Translations under genes and position numbers: made by a program
Notes under the pieces: model-generated
Seen by the model: the letters and a program-made list of their open reading frames with translations, nothing else
Told to the model about the DNA's origin: nothing
Database searches by the model: none
NCBI GenBank assembly: GCA_041391485.1
Contig: JAWKNY010000011.1
Span: forward strand, 35,409 to 99,408
Direction of reading: 5' to 3'
Length of the DNA: 64,000 bases
Origin: JACKAF01 sp041391485
GTDB taxonomy: Bacteria > Bdellovibrionota > FAC87 > UBA2466 > JACKAF01
In this document: piece by piece, positions 25,148-34,211 of the stretch
Layout of the letters: each line of letters opens with the position of its first letter
Position numbering within the stretch: position 1 is the stretch's first letter

Positions 25148-25163
25148 CCTGTCGTGCGACAGG
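25148..25163. repeat. Palindrome between the two tRNA genes
   Basis: CCTGTCG-TG-CGACAGG, perfect 7-base arms, lies between tRNA-Thr and tRNA-Tyr. Its core matches the palindrome after the glyoxylate gene at 11613-11626. It may be a processing hairpin or a dispersed repeat. Confidence 0.5.
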
Positions 25164-25201
25164 TTATGTGGACTAAAACAGTCCTGGGATGGACCCAAAA
25201 C

Positions 25202-25277
25202 TGGAGCCGGCGATGGGACTCGAACCCGCGACCTACTGATTACAAATCAGTTGCTCTACCAACTGAGCTACGCCGGC
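25202..25277 (-). tRNA. tRNA-Thr (TGT)
   Basis: The minus strand folds as a cloverleaf. Acceptor GCCGGCG pairs with CGCCGGC, the D-arm is TAGCTCAGTTGGTAGAGC, the anticodon stem CTGAT/ATCAG encloses anticodon TGT, and the T-arm contains GGTTCGAGTCC. The sequence CCA is encoded at the 3' end (25202-25204 on the complement). It is the first of two tRNA genes read leftward. Confidence 0.95.
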
Positions 25278-25495
25278 TAAAGGCGTAAACATATTGTTAA
25301 TTATGCTGATTTGACAAGCTTCAACTGCACCGGGCCATTAGGCCAGTAAAGTCGGGAGCTAAAGACACACGCCTTCGGGGCCTTTAGGAGCTTTTTGGTT
25401 TCTTGCTAGTCTGCGACCCAGACTCGGTAGTAACACACGCGGCCACCTCATATATAGGATCGCGTTTCATAGTGACCGGTCAGGGCCCTCTGTGG
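25278..25495. other. Intergenic region between tRNA-Thr and decayed locus
   Basis: About 220 bases, partly AT-rich near 25290-25320. GCTAAAG near 25358 and CTTTAG followed by GAGCTTTTT near 25380-25396 can form an imperfect hairpin with a short T-run, which in the plus direction could act as a terminator. The tRNA promoter must also be here. No gene is supported. Confidence 0.35.
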
Positions 25496-27978
25496 TTACC
25501 TTACGGGGGTTGCGGACTCCGCGACCCGCGTGGGCTGACGAGTTGGCGTTGCCGGTACGGTGCTCGTTGTCGCCGGTTCACCGGACTGGGAGTCATTGGC
25601 ACTCGAAGAAGTCGTCGCTGGGATGGTCTGATCAAAATTGGGCTTTTTCCCGCTGAAGAGCGAATCATAGATGACCTGACTAAAACTGCCGTCGTTGTAT
25701 TTCCGCCAAGTGGGCGCCCAATTCCCATCGCTCGACTTTGTGAAATCCTGGACGTAAAGCTCGCGCTCCAACCACACTGATTGAGGATCAGTAGCGGTTG
25801 GCGTCCAGCCACACCAGCGTCACGCCCGGTATTGATTTTTTCCATGCGCGCCTTGTGGAAGGCTTCAAGCGGGCCGTGGCCGAAGCAGCGGCGTTTTGAC
25901 TTCATCCGTCCGGATTGACGGTCGCGACCGTTACCGGTTGTTTCGCATAAATGTTGCCAACGGTGTTCAAGGGGATTTGATCCTCTTTATCATCAATTTT
26001 TCCGTTGCCGTTCAGATCGTAAGCGACCTGCCAGTTTTTTCCACGTTGTCCGGGGTAACTGCGCCTTGTCCAGCCAATTGAGGGTGGAAAATTTCGTGAC
26101 CCGTCACCGCTTTTACGCACTTTGAAAATTAGCTTCCATCGGCGATAATGTCCTCTGTGCCGCCTTTGGCCAACTTAATATCGGCAGGGTTCTTCTTGAT
26201 GGATTCGTGGCCGTTGTATAAAATTTGTGGTCCTTTCCGAAATTCCCGGCTGGCATGTCGCGCAATAGAAAATAGGCTCGTTGTTTTCATCAAGGCCCAT
26301 AAACATTTTTACAAGACCGCTCTCGTTGATTCCCAGGTACTTCCTCCCATCGATTTCTAAAACCCCGAGATTCGGCAGCTTGTCTTTCAGGCTCTTGGGA
26401 ATTCCCCCCTCCGCAGTTAGAACACCCGCCGCTTTTTCCGCTTGGGCGAGCACCGCGTCTTTTTGGTGCATGCCGACGCGTACCTGCTCGATCTCCGTTT
26501 CAGAAGGATCCTTTCTTTCATACGCTAAACTCGCCGGGACATATAAATCTGGGTGATAGTCTTTGTGAGTGCCGTCGTTGGCAGAGTAAACTTTTCCCAC
26601 CTCGGCCGTGTACCCGTTCGGACTTGGGCTATCATCGCTCTTCTTGTCTTTTGGAAGAACGCGGTAGTAGGTTCCCGCGACTTGACGTGTGGATCTTTTT
26701 TCCCCGTCCTGGACATCTTCCTGGTAACCAGAAAAGGCCAGACTGCCTTCCTCTGTTTTACCCGTAAAAGGAAGCGCAGCATTCCCTGATATCTGGTGGA
26801 GTATATCGAGCTTCGCACCCTTGCCGCCGTTCATGTAGGCGGCCACACCGCCATCTGATTTTCGAACCGCGAAGAGCGCACCACTAGCGGTATCCTGAAA
26901 TGCCTCGAATTCTTCTTTGCGACCGCTCGCCGTAGTGAGCTGAATCGGACGAATGGTGTATTTCTTTTCTCCGGGCTTCGCGACGGTTTTCTGTTCACCA
27001 CTTTTTGCTGCTTCCCAAGCGGTAGACTTGCCGCTCGCGGAGCGGCCATGGAAAAACTGTGCGACTTCACCGTTTCTTAGAAAAGCTTCACGGTTTAGAG
27101 CCTGAGCGCGTTCCCATTGATCCCGTGCCCGCTGAAAAGCAGGCGAGTCCGAAGGTAAATTTTTCAAAGACGCAAATTGTTTGTCCACGTGAGTGACGAG
27201 ACGCTTGGCGATGTAATCACGAAGCTGACTAAGAGCTTCGGCCTCTGGGCTCTTTTCCTTGGTTTGAAGTGCGACAAGCTGAGCACTAATTTTTTGTAGT
27301 TTTTCCCAGGCTTGCGTACCTTCCTCACCCTCTTTGAGGGCGCTGTCTACCAAGGCCTTGAGATCGAGTAGACTAAAATCTTCAATTCCGGTCTCTTTCA
27401 ACTTTTCGGCTATAGTCGCATCAAGCTTCCCTAGACCGAGCAGCATCTTTTCGTGGAGCGACAGCTCGTCAGTTTTTGACAGGTCCTTCTTTTCATCCAA
27501 CTTCTTAAGTTGTTCCTCAATTGCTCGGAAAGCGGTTTGCTGTCGTCCAATGCACCCAATGCGTCCAGGGCGATATCTACCCCGGTAGCGCTTTCTACCA
27601 TGTCGTCGTAACCGTCTTCGTCGTTTGGACTACCCTTGCGTTCTAGTTTTCCTTTTTCTCCGGTGGTGTAGTAATTGTCTTTGAGCTCGGTTACTTTTTC
27701 TTAAACTCATCGTTGTCAGCCGTGATTGGCTTTTCGTCCTGTGCTGGTTTTTCAATGGGCAAGATTTTCGGCCGTTGATCTGTTGGAAGTGGATCTGAGA
27801 TAGGTCCGTGAAGTTTGGTATCGTCCACCTTGGCATGGGTGGCGTCCGTGACTGCGAATAGAAACACGAATATGAGTAAGGCCCTGATTCCCCTGGCGCG
27901 TTTAAGCAATTTCTCCCCCCCGGTTGTCCTTGCTACGCCCTCTAGAGGTGCAAGCCCTACGCCAGGCAGGATACGCAC
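25496..27978 (-). pseudogene. Heavily frameshifted exported Ca-binding protein locus
   Basis: Protein-like segments are scattered over all three leftward frames. 27978-27691 has a signal-like helix (IRALLIFVFLFAVTDATHA). A bridge 27690-27500 reads well only after two indels (VTELKDNYYTTGEKGK, then AIEEQLKKLDEKK). The longest piece is 27500-26175. Then come KKNPADIKLAKGG to a stop at 26129, an EF-hand-like DLNGNGKIDDKEDQ at 26120-25902, and VWLERELYVQDFTK at 25777-25496. At least six single-base shifts are needed, far denser than in neighbouring genes. It may be one or two exported proteins of unknown function. Decay is the simplest reading, though poor consensus is possible. Confidence 0.65.
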
Positions 27979-28139
27979 GGAAACCCCTGTATTCTTAAGG
28001 TTTTACTGCCTAGGCTGTTGGCACGTGCCTACAAAAACTTAACTGGACTCGATTAACCGCAACTTCATGACCTCCCGCATTGACCGTTGCACGCCCCTCC
28101 AGTAGTCACGAATGAAGAGCATTAATAAGGAGGCCATTG

Positions 28140-28700
28140 ATGCGACAGCTGTTTCTGTTAGGACTAATACTATCCACGACCGTTTTTTCTGCAGACATCA
28201 AGAAGATGGATGCGAAGAATCTGCTTAGCGACTCGCTGGCGGATCTAATCCCGACGATCAAAGGGTTGCACGACGCCGGAGAAAAGGAATACAGCCCAGC
28301 CGGAGGCCGTGTGACGGCTGTTTACAAAGTTACTCCTGCAAAAGACGAAAAAGAATGGCAGGCCATGCGTGCGTTGGTCGACAAGGCCAATAGTTTTGGA
28401 GAAGTGGGCGGCGAAGATGTGGGCGAAGACGCCACCGCGTTCTTTGTGAAGCGTCCGAACTTTGAGCACATCTCAGTGGCGTTCGTAAGCGACTACCTCG
28501 ATCGGGACGAATTGTCCGATGGCCTGGTTGAAGAGCTGACCAAGTTTCGAGACCGCTTGCGCGATTTGATCAAGGAAAAATCTTATCTCGGATTCTATAG
28601 AATTTTTTCAAGCAACGAAGCGCAGGGGCATCTTGGCTTTGTCCTCTACAACCGCAGCACCGACGAAGCCCTTTATGTTTCCACAGTGAGCGATCACTAG
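28140..28700 (+). CDS. Exported hypothetical protein
   Basis: 186 residues from the ATG at 28140, with AAGGAGG 8 bases upstream; a TTG one codon earlier is less likely. The N-terminus is a signal peptide (MRQLFLLGLILSTTVFSA). The mature part is mixed alpha/beta with a charged helix (FRDRLRDLIKEKSYLGFYRI) and no cysteines. No family recognised. A strong terminator follows at 28714. Confidence 0.6.
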   Translation: MRQLFLLGLILSTTVFSADIKKMDAKNLLSDSLADLIPTIKGLHDAGEKEYSPAGGRVTAVYKVTPAKDEKEWQAMRALVDKANSFGEVGGEDVGEDATAFFVKRPNFEHISVAFVSDYLDRDELSDGLVEELTKFRDRLRDLIKEKSYLGFYRIFSSNEAQGHLGFVLYNRSTDEALYVSTVSDH

Positions 28701-28713
28701 ACTAACCAAGTAA

Positions 28714-28750
28714 AACGCCGGGCACTCTTTTGAGTACCCGGCGTTTTTTT
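28714..28750. terminator. Rho-independent terminator, probably bidirectional
   Basis: AACGCCGGG (28714-28722) pairs with CCCGGCGTT (28737-28745), followed by a run of seven T to 28750. On the other strand the upstream A residues supply a shorter U-tract. It lies between the convergent genes ending at 28700 and 28775 and can serve both. Confidence 0.85.
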
Positions 28751-28774
28751 ATCTTTCAGGCTCTTTTCTAAGTC

Positions 28775-29188
28775 TTATTTCTTCTTCTTATGTCCCGCCT
28801 TGTGTCCGTGCTGAATCTGATTGAATGCCTGGTAAGTCGGCAAATCAAAACGCCACAAATCGCTGTACTTGTGGAAAGGCACGAGTCGGCTCTCGCCCTT
28901 GCTTGTGGCTTTTACCACCGCTTGATTCCCGGCGACGAGTTCGGTTCCGCAAGTTAGGTCTTTGATGCGATCCAGTTGCTTTTGATGCATGCTTTGAAAG
29001 TTTTTCTTGTTTCCCGTCGGTTTACTCGCAAGACCTCGGCCCGGAGGGGTGGAGAGCTTTGTAAACGTATCAAAATCATTGTTGCGTGCTGCTTTAGCCA
29101 GCTGCTCACACACTTCTTTGGGTGTGGATCCAGCAAAGGCATAGGTGGCGCTTAGTAGTACGGCAATCGAAACGATAAGAAATCGCAT
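28775..29188 (-). CDS. Small exported protein with His/Lys-rich tail
   Basis: 137 residues. AGAAGGAG lies 6 bases before the ATG. The signal peptide is MRFLIVSIAVLLSATYAFA. The mature part starts STPKEVCEQLAKAARNND, as in small NTF2/DUF4878-like periplasmic domains, and has one further Cys that may form a disulfide. The end HGHKAGHKKKK is rich in His and Lys and might bind metal. Family assignment is tentative. Confidence 0.6.
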   Translation of the reverse strand: MRFLIVSIAVLLSATYAFAGSTPKEVCEQLAKAARNNDFDTFTKLSTPPGRGLASKPTGNKKNFQSMHQKQLDRIKDLTCGTELVAGNQAVVKATSKGESRLVPFHKYSDLWRFDLPTYQAFNQIQHGHKAGHKKKK

Positions 29189-29591
29189 GTCGGGCTCCTT
29201 CTAGAAGTAAGACACTTATTATACGCCTACGGAAAATTTAGTGGTGGGGCGCTGCGATGGGAAACGTAAGTACCATTTCGGGATCTTTACGTGACATATT
29301 GTCTCTTTAAAACTTGCCCCATATTGCCCCAAAAGACGATTTTAGCGACGTAGTGTCCGCGAACTCACCAAACGTACCCTTCCTCTCTTCTGCGAAATCT
29401 TTCCATTTTGTTAACAGGAAAAAAGCCTGCGCTTTATCACCTGTTGCCTAAAAGCTTGAGTTTCCGCATTCGCTGGACGCGAAGCGGCAAGGGCTATTCT
29501 GTTAGCGGTTTCTTTTGGGTGTGAAGCGTCATGGAACCACCGTTGCAAAGCCTTGAGCTTAATAGCGGTAACTACATAGGAAGGGGTATTT
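29189..29591. other. 400-base region without a supported gene
   Basis: It carries the promoter of the leftward gene (start 29188) and of the rightward gene (29592). A 104-codon leftward frame at 29411-29725 overlaps the signal-peptide region of the next gene on the opposite strand and looks like a shadow. TTGCCCCATATTGCCCC near 29317 is a short direct repeat. A small RNA cannot be excluded, but nothing is recognised. Confidence 0.3.
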
Positions 29592-30316
29592 ATGAAATCC
29601 ATATTTTTTACTCTAGTGCTTAGTTTGATTTTCGCAGTGAACGCCAACGCGGACGATGCGGACAAGCCAGTTTTACAAGCGGTGGCCTCCGTGAAAGCTT
29701 TTGTTCCGGTTGGATTTGACGACAACGATCAGTCTCAGATCGTTATTGCCGGACGTTTTCCCAACACCTGCTACCAAGTGGGGCCGTACGAAGTAAAGGT
29801 CGATGACGCGGACAAGAGTATCACCGTCACCCAGTACGCTTACGTGTACAGCGGCGTCTGTCTGCGCATGCTCGTGCCGTATACCCAGACAGTCGAGTTG
29901 GGATGCTTGATAAAGGCGAATACCAAATCCTAGACGGAGAGAGTGCCCAGCGTCTTGGAAAGCTGGAAATCCAGAAGGCCGAGCAGACCGGTCCCGGGAC
30001 AGATGATTACATCTACGCGCCGGTGGAAGATGCCTTCGTTGAAATCGATAAGAACACTGGGAAAAAAGTCGTCGTACTCCACGGGGCCTTTAGCAATACC
30101 TGCATGAGTTTCGATAGGACGGAAGTGCACGCCTATCCGGAAGTCGTGATTGTGCAACCCATCGTCAAACTTGAAGAGCAACCACACTGTCAGGTGGGGC
30201 ACTTTTCCTTTAAGAGGACCGTCGAGCTGGACCCGGCCGTGGAAGGAGCCTTTTTGCTTCACGTCCGGTCAATGAACGGCAAAGCGGTGAACAAAGTCTA
30301 TTCGGGAATTAATTAA
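29592..30316 (+). CDS. Exported hypothetical protein, tandem paralogue 1 (one frameshift)
   Basis: The ATG at 29592 follows GGAAGGGG and begins a signal peptide (FFTLVLSLIFAVNANA). The first frame stops at 29933, but comparison with the next gene shows YTQTVELG should continue as MLDKGEYQILDGES in the frame from 29903. One base is missing near 29899-29903. The joined product is about 241 residues, close to its 237-residue neighbour, with matching GFDDND, CYQVGPY, PGTDDYIYAPV and HVRSMNGKAVNK blocks. Four conserved cysteines suggest disulfides. Function unknown. Confidence 0.65.
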
Positions 30317-30340
30317 CAAAACAAAATTGAGAGGTGAATC

Positions 30341-31054
30341 ATGTTTAAACCACTACTAGTTCTGGCCCTACTCGTAGGGATAACCGCGCAAGCGGAATAC
30401 CAGCCCAAAGTCGTTGAGACCAACCTTACCGGAGTAAGAATTCCGATAGGTTTTGACGACAACGATCGAATCCAAGTCGTGGCGGAAGGAGCCTTTTACA
30501 GCTCCTGCTACCAACTGGGACCGTATAAAACAGAGGTCGATCTCGCCAGCCACACGGTGAAGCTCCTCCAGAGCGCTTATCTCTATGAAGGCTTCTGCAT
30601 TGAAGTTGAGATGGAGTACACCCAAGTCATGGAGCTTGAACTGCTCCCTGCCGGTGACTGGAAAATTGTGGATGGCGCGAGCGGTAAGCTCCTGGGCACC
30701 TTGCCGGTTACCCGTGCGACCCATAGTGGGCCTGGGCCTGATGACTATCTCTACGCCCCCGTAGACGACGTCACTCTGGTGCAGGACGAACTAAGCGGTC
30801 AACCCGCCTTGGTGCTAGCGGGCACTCAGTCAGTGAGCTGCCTTGAGATCAAAGACATCCTGATGACTGTAGGTAAAGGGGTCATTGTCGTGCAGCCCGT
30901 CGCATTCAAAAGAAAGGATGTGGAGTGTGTTGCAGGCAAGTTCCCGTTCCAAGTCACGGCCCTGGTCAACGAGAGCGCTACGTCCGGGGATTACCTCGTT
31001 CACGTCCGCGCGATGAACGGCCAAGCCATCAATAAGATGTTCCGTATCCGCTAG
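30341..31054 (+). CDS. Exported hypothetical protein, tandem paralogue 2
   Basis: 237 residues, intact. Signal peptide MFKPLLVLALLVGITAQA. The body is two similar halves, each with a beta-rich repeat: IPIGFDDNDR with CYQLGPY in the first, PDDYLYAPVDD with SCLEIKD in the second. It ends HVRAMNGQAINKMFRIR, as in paralogue 1. A GAGAGGTG ribosome site and a 24-base gap place both in one operon, closed by a terminator at 31067. Role unknown; a secreted two-domain beta protein. Confidence 0.65.
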   Translation: MFKPLLVLALLVGITAQAEYQPKVVETNLTGVRIPIGFDDNDRIQVVAEGAFYSSCYQLGPYKTEVDLASHTVKLLQSAYLYEGFCIEVEMEYTQVMELELLPAGDWKIVDGASGKLLGTLPVTRATHSGPGPDDYLYAPVDDVTLVQDELSGQPALVLAGTQSVSCLEIKDILMTVGKGVIVVQPVAFKRKDVECVAGKFPFQVTALVNESATSGDYLVHVRAMNGQAINKMFRIR

Positions 31055-31066
31055 TCGGCAACTAGC

Positions 31067-31107
31067 GGGGCGCCCCGTTGAAGAACGCGGGGCGCCCCAC
31101 CTTTTTT
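31067..31107 (+). terminator. Rho-independent terminator
   Basis: GGGGCGCCCCG (31067-31077) pairs with CGGGGCGCCCC (31088-31098), followed by ACC and seven T. It ends the operon of the two paralogues and precedes the convergent gene ending at 31142. Confidence 0.85.
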
Positions 31108-31141
31108 TGCAACCTGTGCCGTTTAGGTGCTGTGATGAAAC

Positions 31142-32350
31142 TTATTGCAGCCGCCTTTGCCAGGCCTCTGGATCGACCCCTTGTTCGGCCCACACTTCGG
31201 GTCGCTCCCCCATGTCTCTCAAGACAACCGTTGCGACGACCGACCGGCGGCTGTTGCGTCCGAAATCGTATTCAAAACAATCCAGTGCTGAGGGCGGCGG
31301 CCCGTAAGTGAGTAGATGGCGGCTTTCTGATTCCAAATTCAAAAGACCATCGATGGTGTCTTGCCAAACCCAGCTATATTCCCCGCCGGGCGCGTTTCGA
31401 AAATCCCTGCGGTTTCGTAACATCGCCGAAAAAATAAGCGGAAAGAGCACCCGGTATTCGGGAATCACGACGGAAGATCCTCTGTCCAAATGGTAAAAGT
31501 CGTGAAGAAAGGCGTAGGTCTTACCAAAATACATTCCGTCCCCCTCTTCAACACCAGCGATACCAGGGAAGGGGACGGCAATCACCCGCGTGTGTCGACC
31601 GATCTGATCGATGATGCGGTCGTGAGGGGCCACACCGAACTCAGGAATTCCTTGCATGGCGCGGTCTTTATAACGTGTGGAGAGATACAATTGCATCAGG
31701 CTCAGGGACGGGACCACTAGCCCCCAACCCGATCCTTCGAGCGGTTTGAAATGCGTTCCCAGAAAGCCTCTAAAGGTCGCGTCTGCCATTCCCAGCCTCG
31801 GATCGTTTCTCACGGCCGCCTCGGTGCTGACCTGGAGCACGTACTGTTCCGAGCGCGGAAGGGTTGCGGCTTCGCGCGCGAATGCCTCTCTCCCGGAGTC
31901 GTCTAGGCCACGCGGAGCGGAAAACACGGCACTTCCCTCCGGCGAGAGTCCGCTTCCGTTCATCACGGGCAGAAAGCGCAGAGTGCCTGCAAACTCCGCT
32001 CGGGCGGCCCAAAAGAATTGGTGGGTGACAAACTGACTCTCTGAGATCTTCGCCGCACGGTAGAGGCCATAGGCGATCTCAGACGCGCGGGGGTGGTTAA
32101 AAACCTCGGCCTCCCAGTTTCCCTCGTTGAGTGCTTGAAGCATCTGCCGGGACTGCGTCGAGGAGGCGCGGACTTGGCTCCGATTCAACTCGGCGGCTTG
32201 CGCCTCATTGAGCTGAACATTTAGGAGGAAGACGGGGATGGGACAAAAAGGCTCGGAAGTGCTGCCGCGAGCGTCTCCCGCACACAGTCCGGAAAGAACC
32301 CCCGTAAGCGACTGGTGAGAGCAAACAGAGCACACCCAGCGCGTACACAT
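31142..32350 (-). CDS. Hypothetical protein with N-terminal Cys motif
   Basis: 402 residues, not recognised. The start is an ATG with TTGAGG 6 bases upstream. The N-terminus has CTRWVCSVC, a possible metal knuckle, and no signal peptide. Later parts contain FLHDFYHLDRGS, with H/D residues that could be a metal or catalytic site, and QIGRHTRVIAVPFPG. The composition is that of a soluble enzyme or structural protein. Neighbours give no hint. Confidence 0.45.
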   Translation of the reverse strand: MCTRWVCSVCSHQSLTGVLSGLCAGDARGSTSEPFCPIPVFLLNVQLNEAQAAELNRSQVRASSTQSRQMLQALNEGNWEAEVFNHPRASEIAYGLYRAAKISESQFVTHQFFWAARAEFAGTLRFLPVMNGSGLSPEGSAVFSAPRGLDDSGREAFAREAATLPRSEQYVLQVSTEAAVRNDPRLGMADATFRGFLGTHFKPLEGSGWGLVVPSLSLMQLYLSTRYKDRAMQGIPEFGVAPHDRIIDQIGRHTRVIAVPFPGIAGVEEGDGMYFGKTYAFLHDFYHLDRGSSVVIPEYRVLFPLIFSAMLRNRRDFRNAPGGEYSWVWQDTIDGLLNLESESRHLLTYGPPPSALDCFEYDFGRNSRRSVVATVVLRDMGERPEVWAEQGVDPEAWQRRLQ

Positions 32351-32600
32351 GCAACGGCCTCAAATTTTTCACCTACTTCAAACCCCTTCTCATCAAAGTC
32401 GGGGGCGTGACGCTAAAAGTCAACCTGGGGCCAGGGGAAAGAGCCTTGACGAAATCTTGATGAGCCATTTATTTGTATACAAACCGGATTGATTTAAGAA
32501 TCAGATGTATTGATCTAGTCATGTATAGCCATCTAATTGAAAATTCTAGGTATTCGACTCACTTCTCTGTCCCCCATCAAACTAAAAAGGGGCCGAATTT
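32351..32600. other. AT-rich intergenic region
   Basis: 250 bases between divergent genes. The part 32460-32575 is clearly more AT-rich than its surroundings and likely holds the promoter of the glycosyltransferase gene. No gene or RNA is supported. Confidence 0.3.
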
Positions 32601-33780
32601 TTGATTTTTCCCATCATTGCGGACACCTTTTTTTGGATAGCGGTCGTCGGCTGCAGTTTGCAGCTTCTTGGAATCGTCTGCCTGCTGTTCTTCTACTTCC
32701 ATAAGGCCCCGCCACTGCGTCGAGGCGAGCGCCAGTACCCTGGCATCACGATGATCAAGTGCTGCGTGAACGCCTTTGACAATGAAGAGGAAAACTTTGA
32801 TGCCTTCTTCAATCAGGATTATCCGGGACCCCAGCAACTTATTTTTACCGTGCCCGATGAATCCGCGCCGGTCGTTCCTGTCATTCAAAGCTACTTGAAG
32901 AAGTACCCCAAAGCCGATGCGCAGATGCTTGTATCCACCACTAGAGAGGCCCTGTGGAGAAAAGTAGATGCAATCCACGACGGCATGAAGGTGGCCAAAC
33001 ACCCGATCGTTCTGCTATCGGACTCTGACTCCGTGGTGCACGCGGATTACTTTTCGGAAAACGTCGCCTGCCTGGAGGATGGGGATACCTCCTTGGTGAC
33101 TATCCCGCAGTACGATTTTCGCATGGACACTTTCGGTTCTGCTCTCAAGCTGGGCAACACCTGTGACCTGGCGACCTTTGTGATGATTTCGTGGGCTTTC
33201 TCCAAATCACCTCGATTTGGGTGGGGACATTCTTTGGCTTTTTGGAGAGACGACTTTGATAGCTTTGGCGAACATACCTGGAGCTATTTGAACGACTTTC
33301 TTGCCGACGATGTGGCGATTCCCAACCTTTTTACGGTGCATGGGTTACGGGTCCGATTTGCCAACATCTTTTTGCCCGGTTCAATACTCCGGTAAGACGG
33401 TGAACGATGTTGTTCAGCAGAAGCGACGCTGGGCCTGGTGCCAGAAGATTGTCATTCCTAATAAATGGCTCTACCTGCTGGCCACTATGGTCTACCCGCA
33501 GGTTCCCGCGACGCTCGCGGTTTTGTTTTCAGGATTTGCACCGTGGAGTCTTGGGCTTTGGTTGGGTTGTGCGGGGATTAGAATTCTGGTTTCCGTCACG
33601 CATGAGTTGCTATTCCAAAAATCTATTAAAACTAACCTGAAGTATTTTTGGACGATCCTTCTTTGGGATTTAGGGCAGGTCTATTTCGTGCTGGAGACTT
33701 TCTTTAGCAACTCCATCGACTTTAACGGTAAGCGGTACCGTGTGATCAATCGGTATTTTCTGGACCGGGTGCCGTTGTGA
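32601..33780 (+). CDS. GT2-family membrane glycosyltransferase, HpnI/ceramide-glucosyltransferase-like (one frameshift)
   Basis: The start is a TTG at 32601 after AAGGGG. An N-terminal membrane helix, then the GT-A domain: CCVNAFDNEEEN, a DSDS nucleotide/metal motif near residue 140, and FLADDVA with the catalytic Asp. The frame breaks near 33372-33380, where one extra T or C turns FLPVQYSGKTVNDVV out of frame. The continuation to 33780 has the QQKRRW signature and two to three C-terminal membrane helices. The order resembles GT21 enzymes that glycosylate lipids, including hopanoid HpnI. It overlaps the GtrA-like gene by 4 bases, which suggests lipid-linked sugar transfer. Confidence 0.75.
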
Positions 33781-34211
33781 AGTTCGCAGACCTGATTGCC
33801 CGCATACGCCGGATTCGAATTGTAAAAACTGCGGTGGTCGGTCTGACGGCGACAGCGGTCGATCTTCTTACGCTGACGATACTGATCCAGTGGGCAGGCT
33901 TTGGCCCGCGCTTAGCGAATGTCCCGGCTCTCTTACTCAGCGTCTCCGTTCAGTTCTGGGGAAACCGTTGTTATGTTTTTGAAGCCCAGGCGGGGCATTT
34001 GTGGAAACAGTTGGCTGGCTTCATTGCGATAGAAATCGCTTCTTTGGGGCTCATTGCGCTCAGTTTTCATTTTGCCGTTGAGCTTATTCCGCTGCATTAC
34101 ATTTTTGTGCGCCTTATCTGCACGACTTGTGTGTTCTTCCTATTCAGTTATCCCCTTTGGCATCTCAACTTTCTGCCGTGGGGTAAAAAGGGCGCCCCCG
34201 ATCCTTCCTAG
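33777..34211 (+). CDS. GtrA-like membrane protein
   Basis: 144 residues, start GTG at 33777 overlapping the stop of the glycosyltransferase gene. Four membrane helices in the GtrA pattern, with TAVVGLTATAVDLLTLTIL at the front and a conserved SVQFWGNRCYVF between the second and third helices. GtrA-family proteins are thought to flip or support polyprenyl-linked sugars. Its coupling to a glycosyltransferase fits that role. Its stop overlaps the convergent protease gene end by 4 bases. Confidence 0.8.
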   Translation: MKFADLIARIRRIRIVKTAVVGLTATAVDLLTLTILIQWAGFGPRLANVPALLLSVSVQFWGNRCYVFEAQAGHLWKQLAGFIAIEIASLGLIALSFHFAVELIPLHYIFVRLICTTCVFFLFSYPLWHLNFLPWGKKGAPDPS

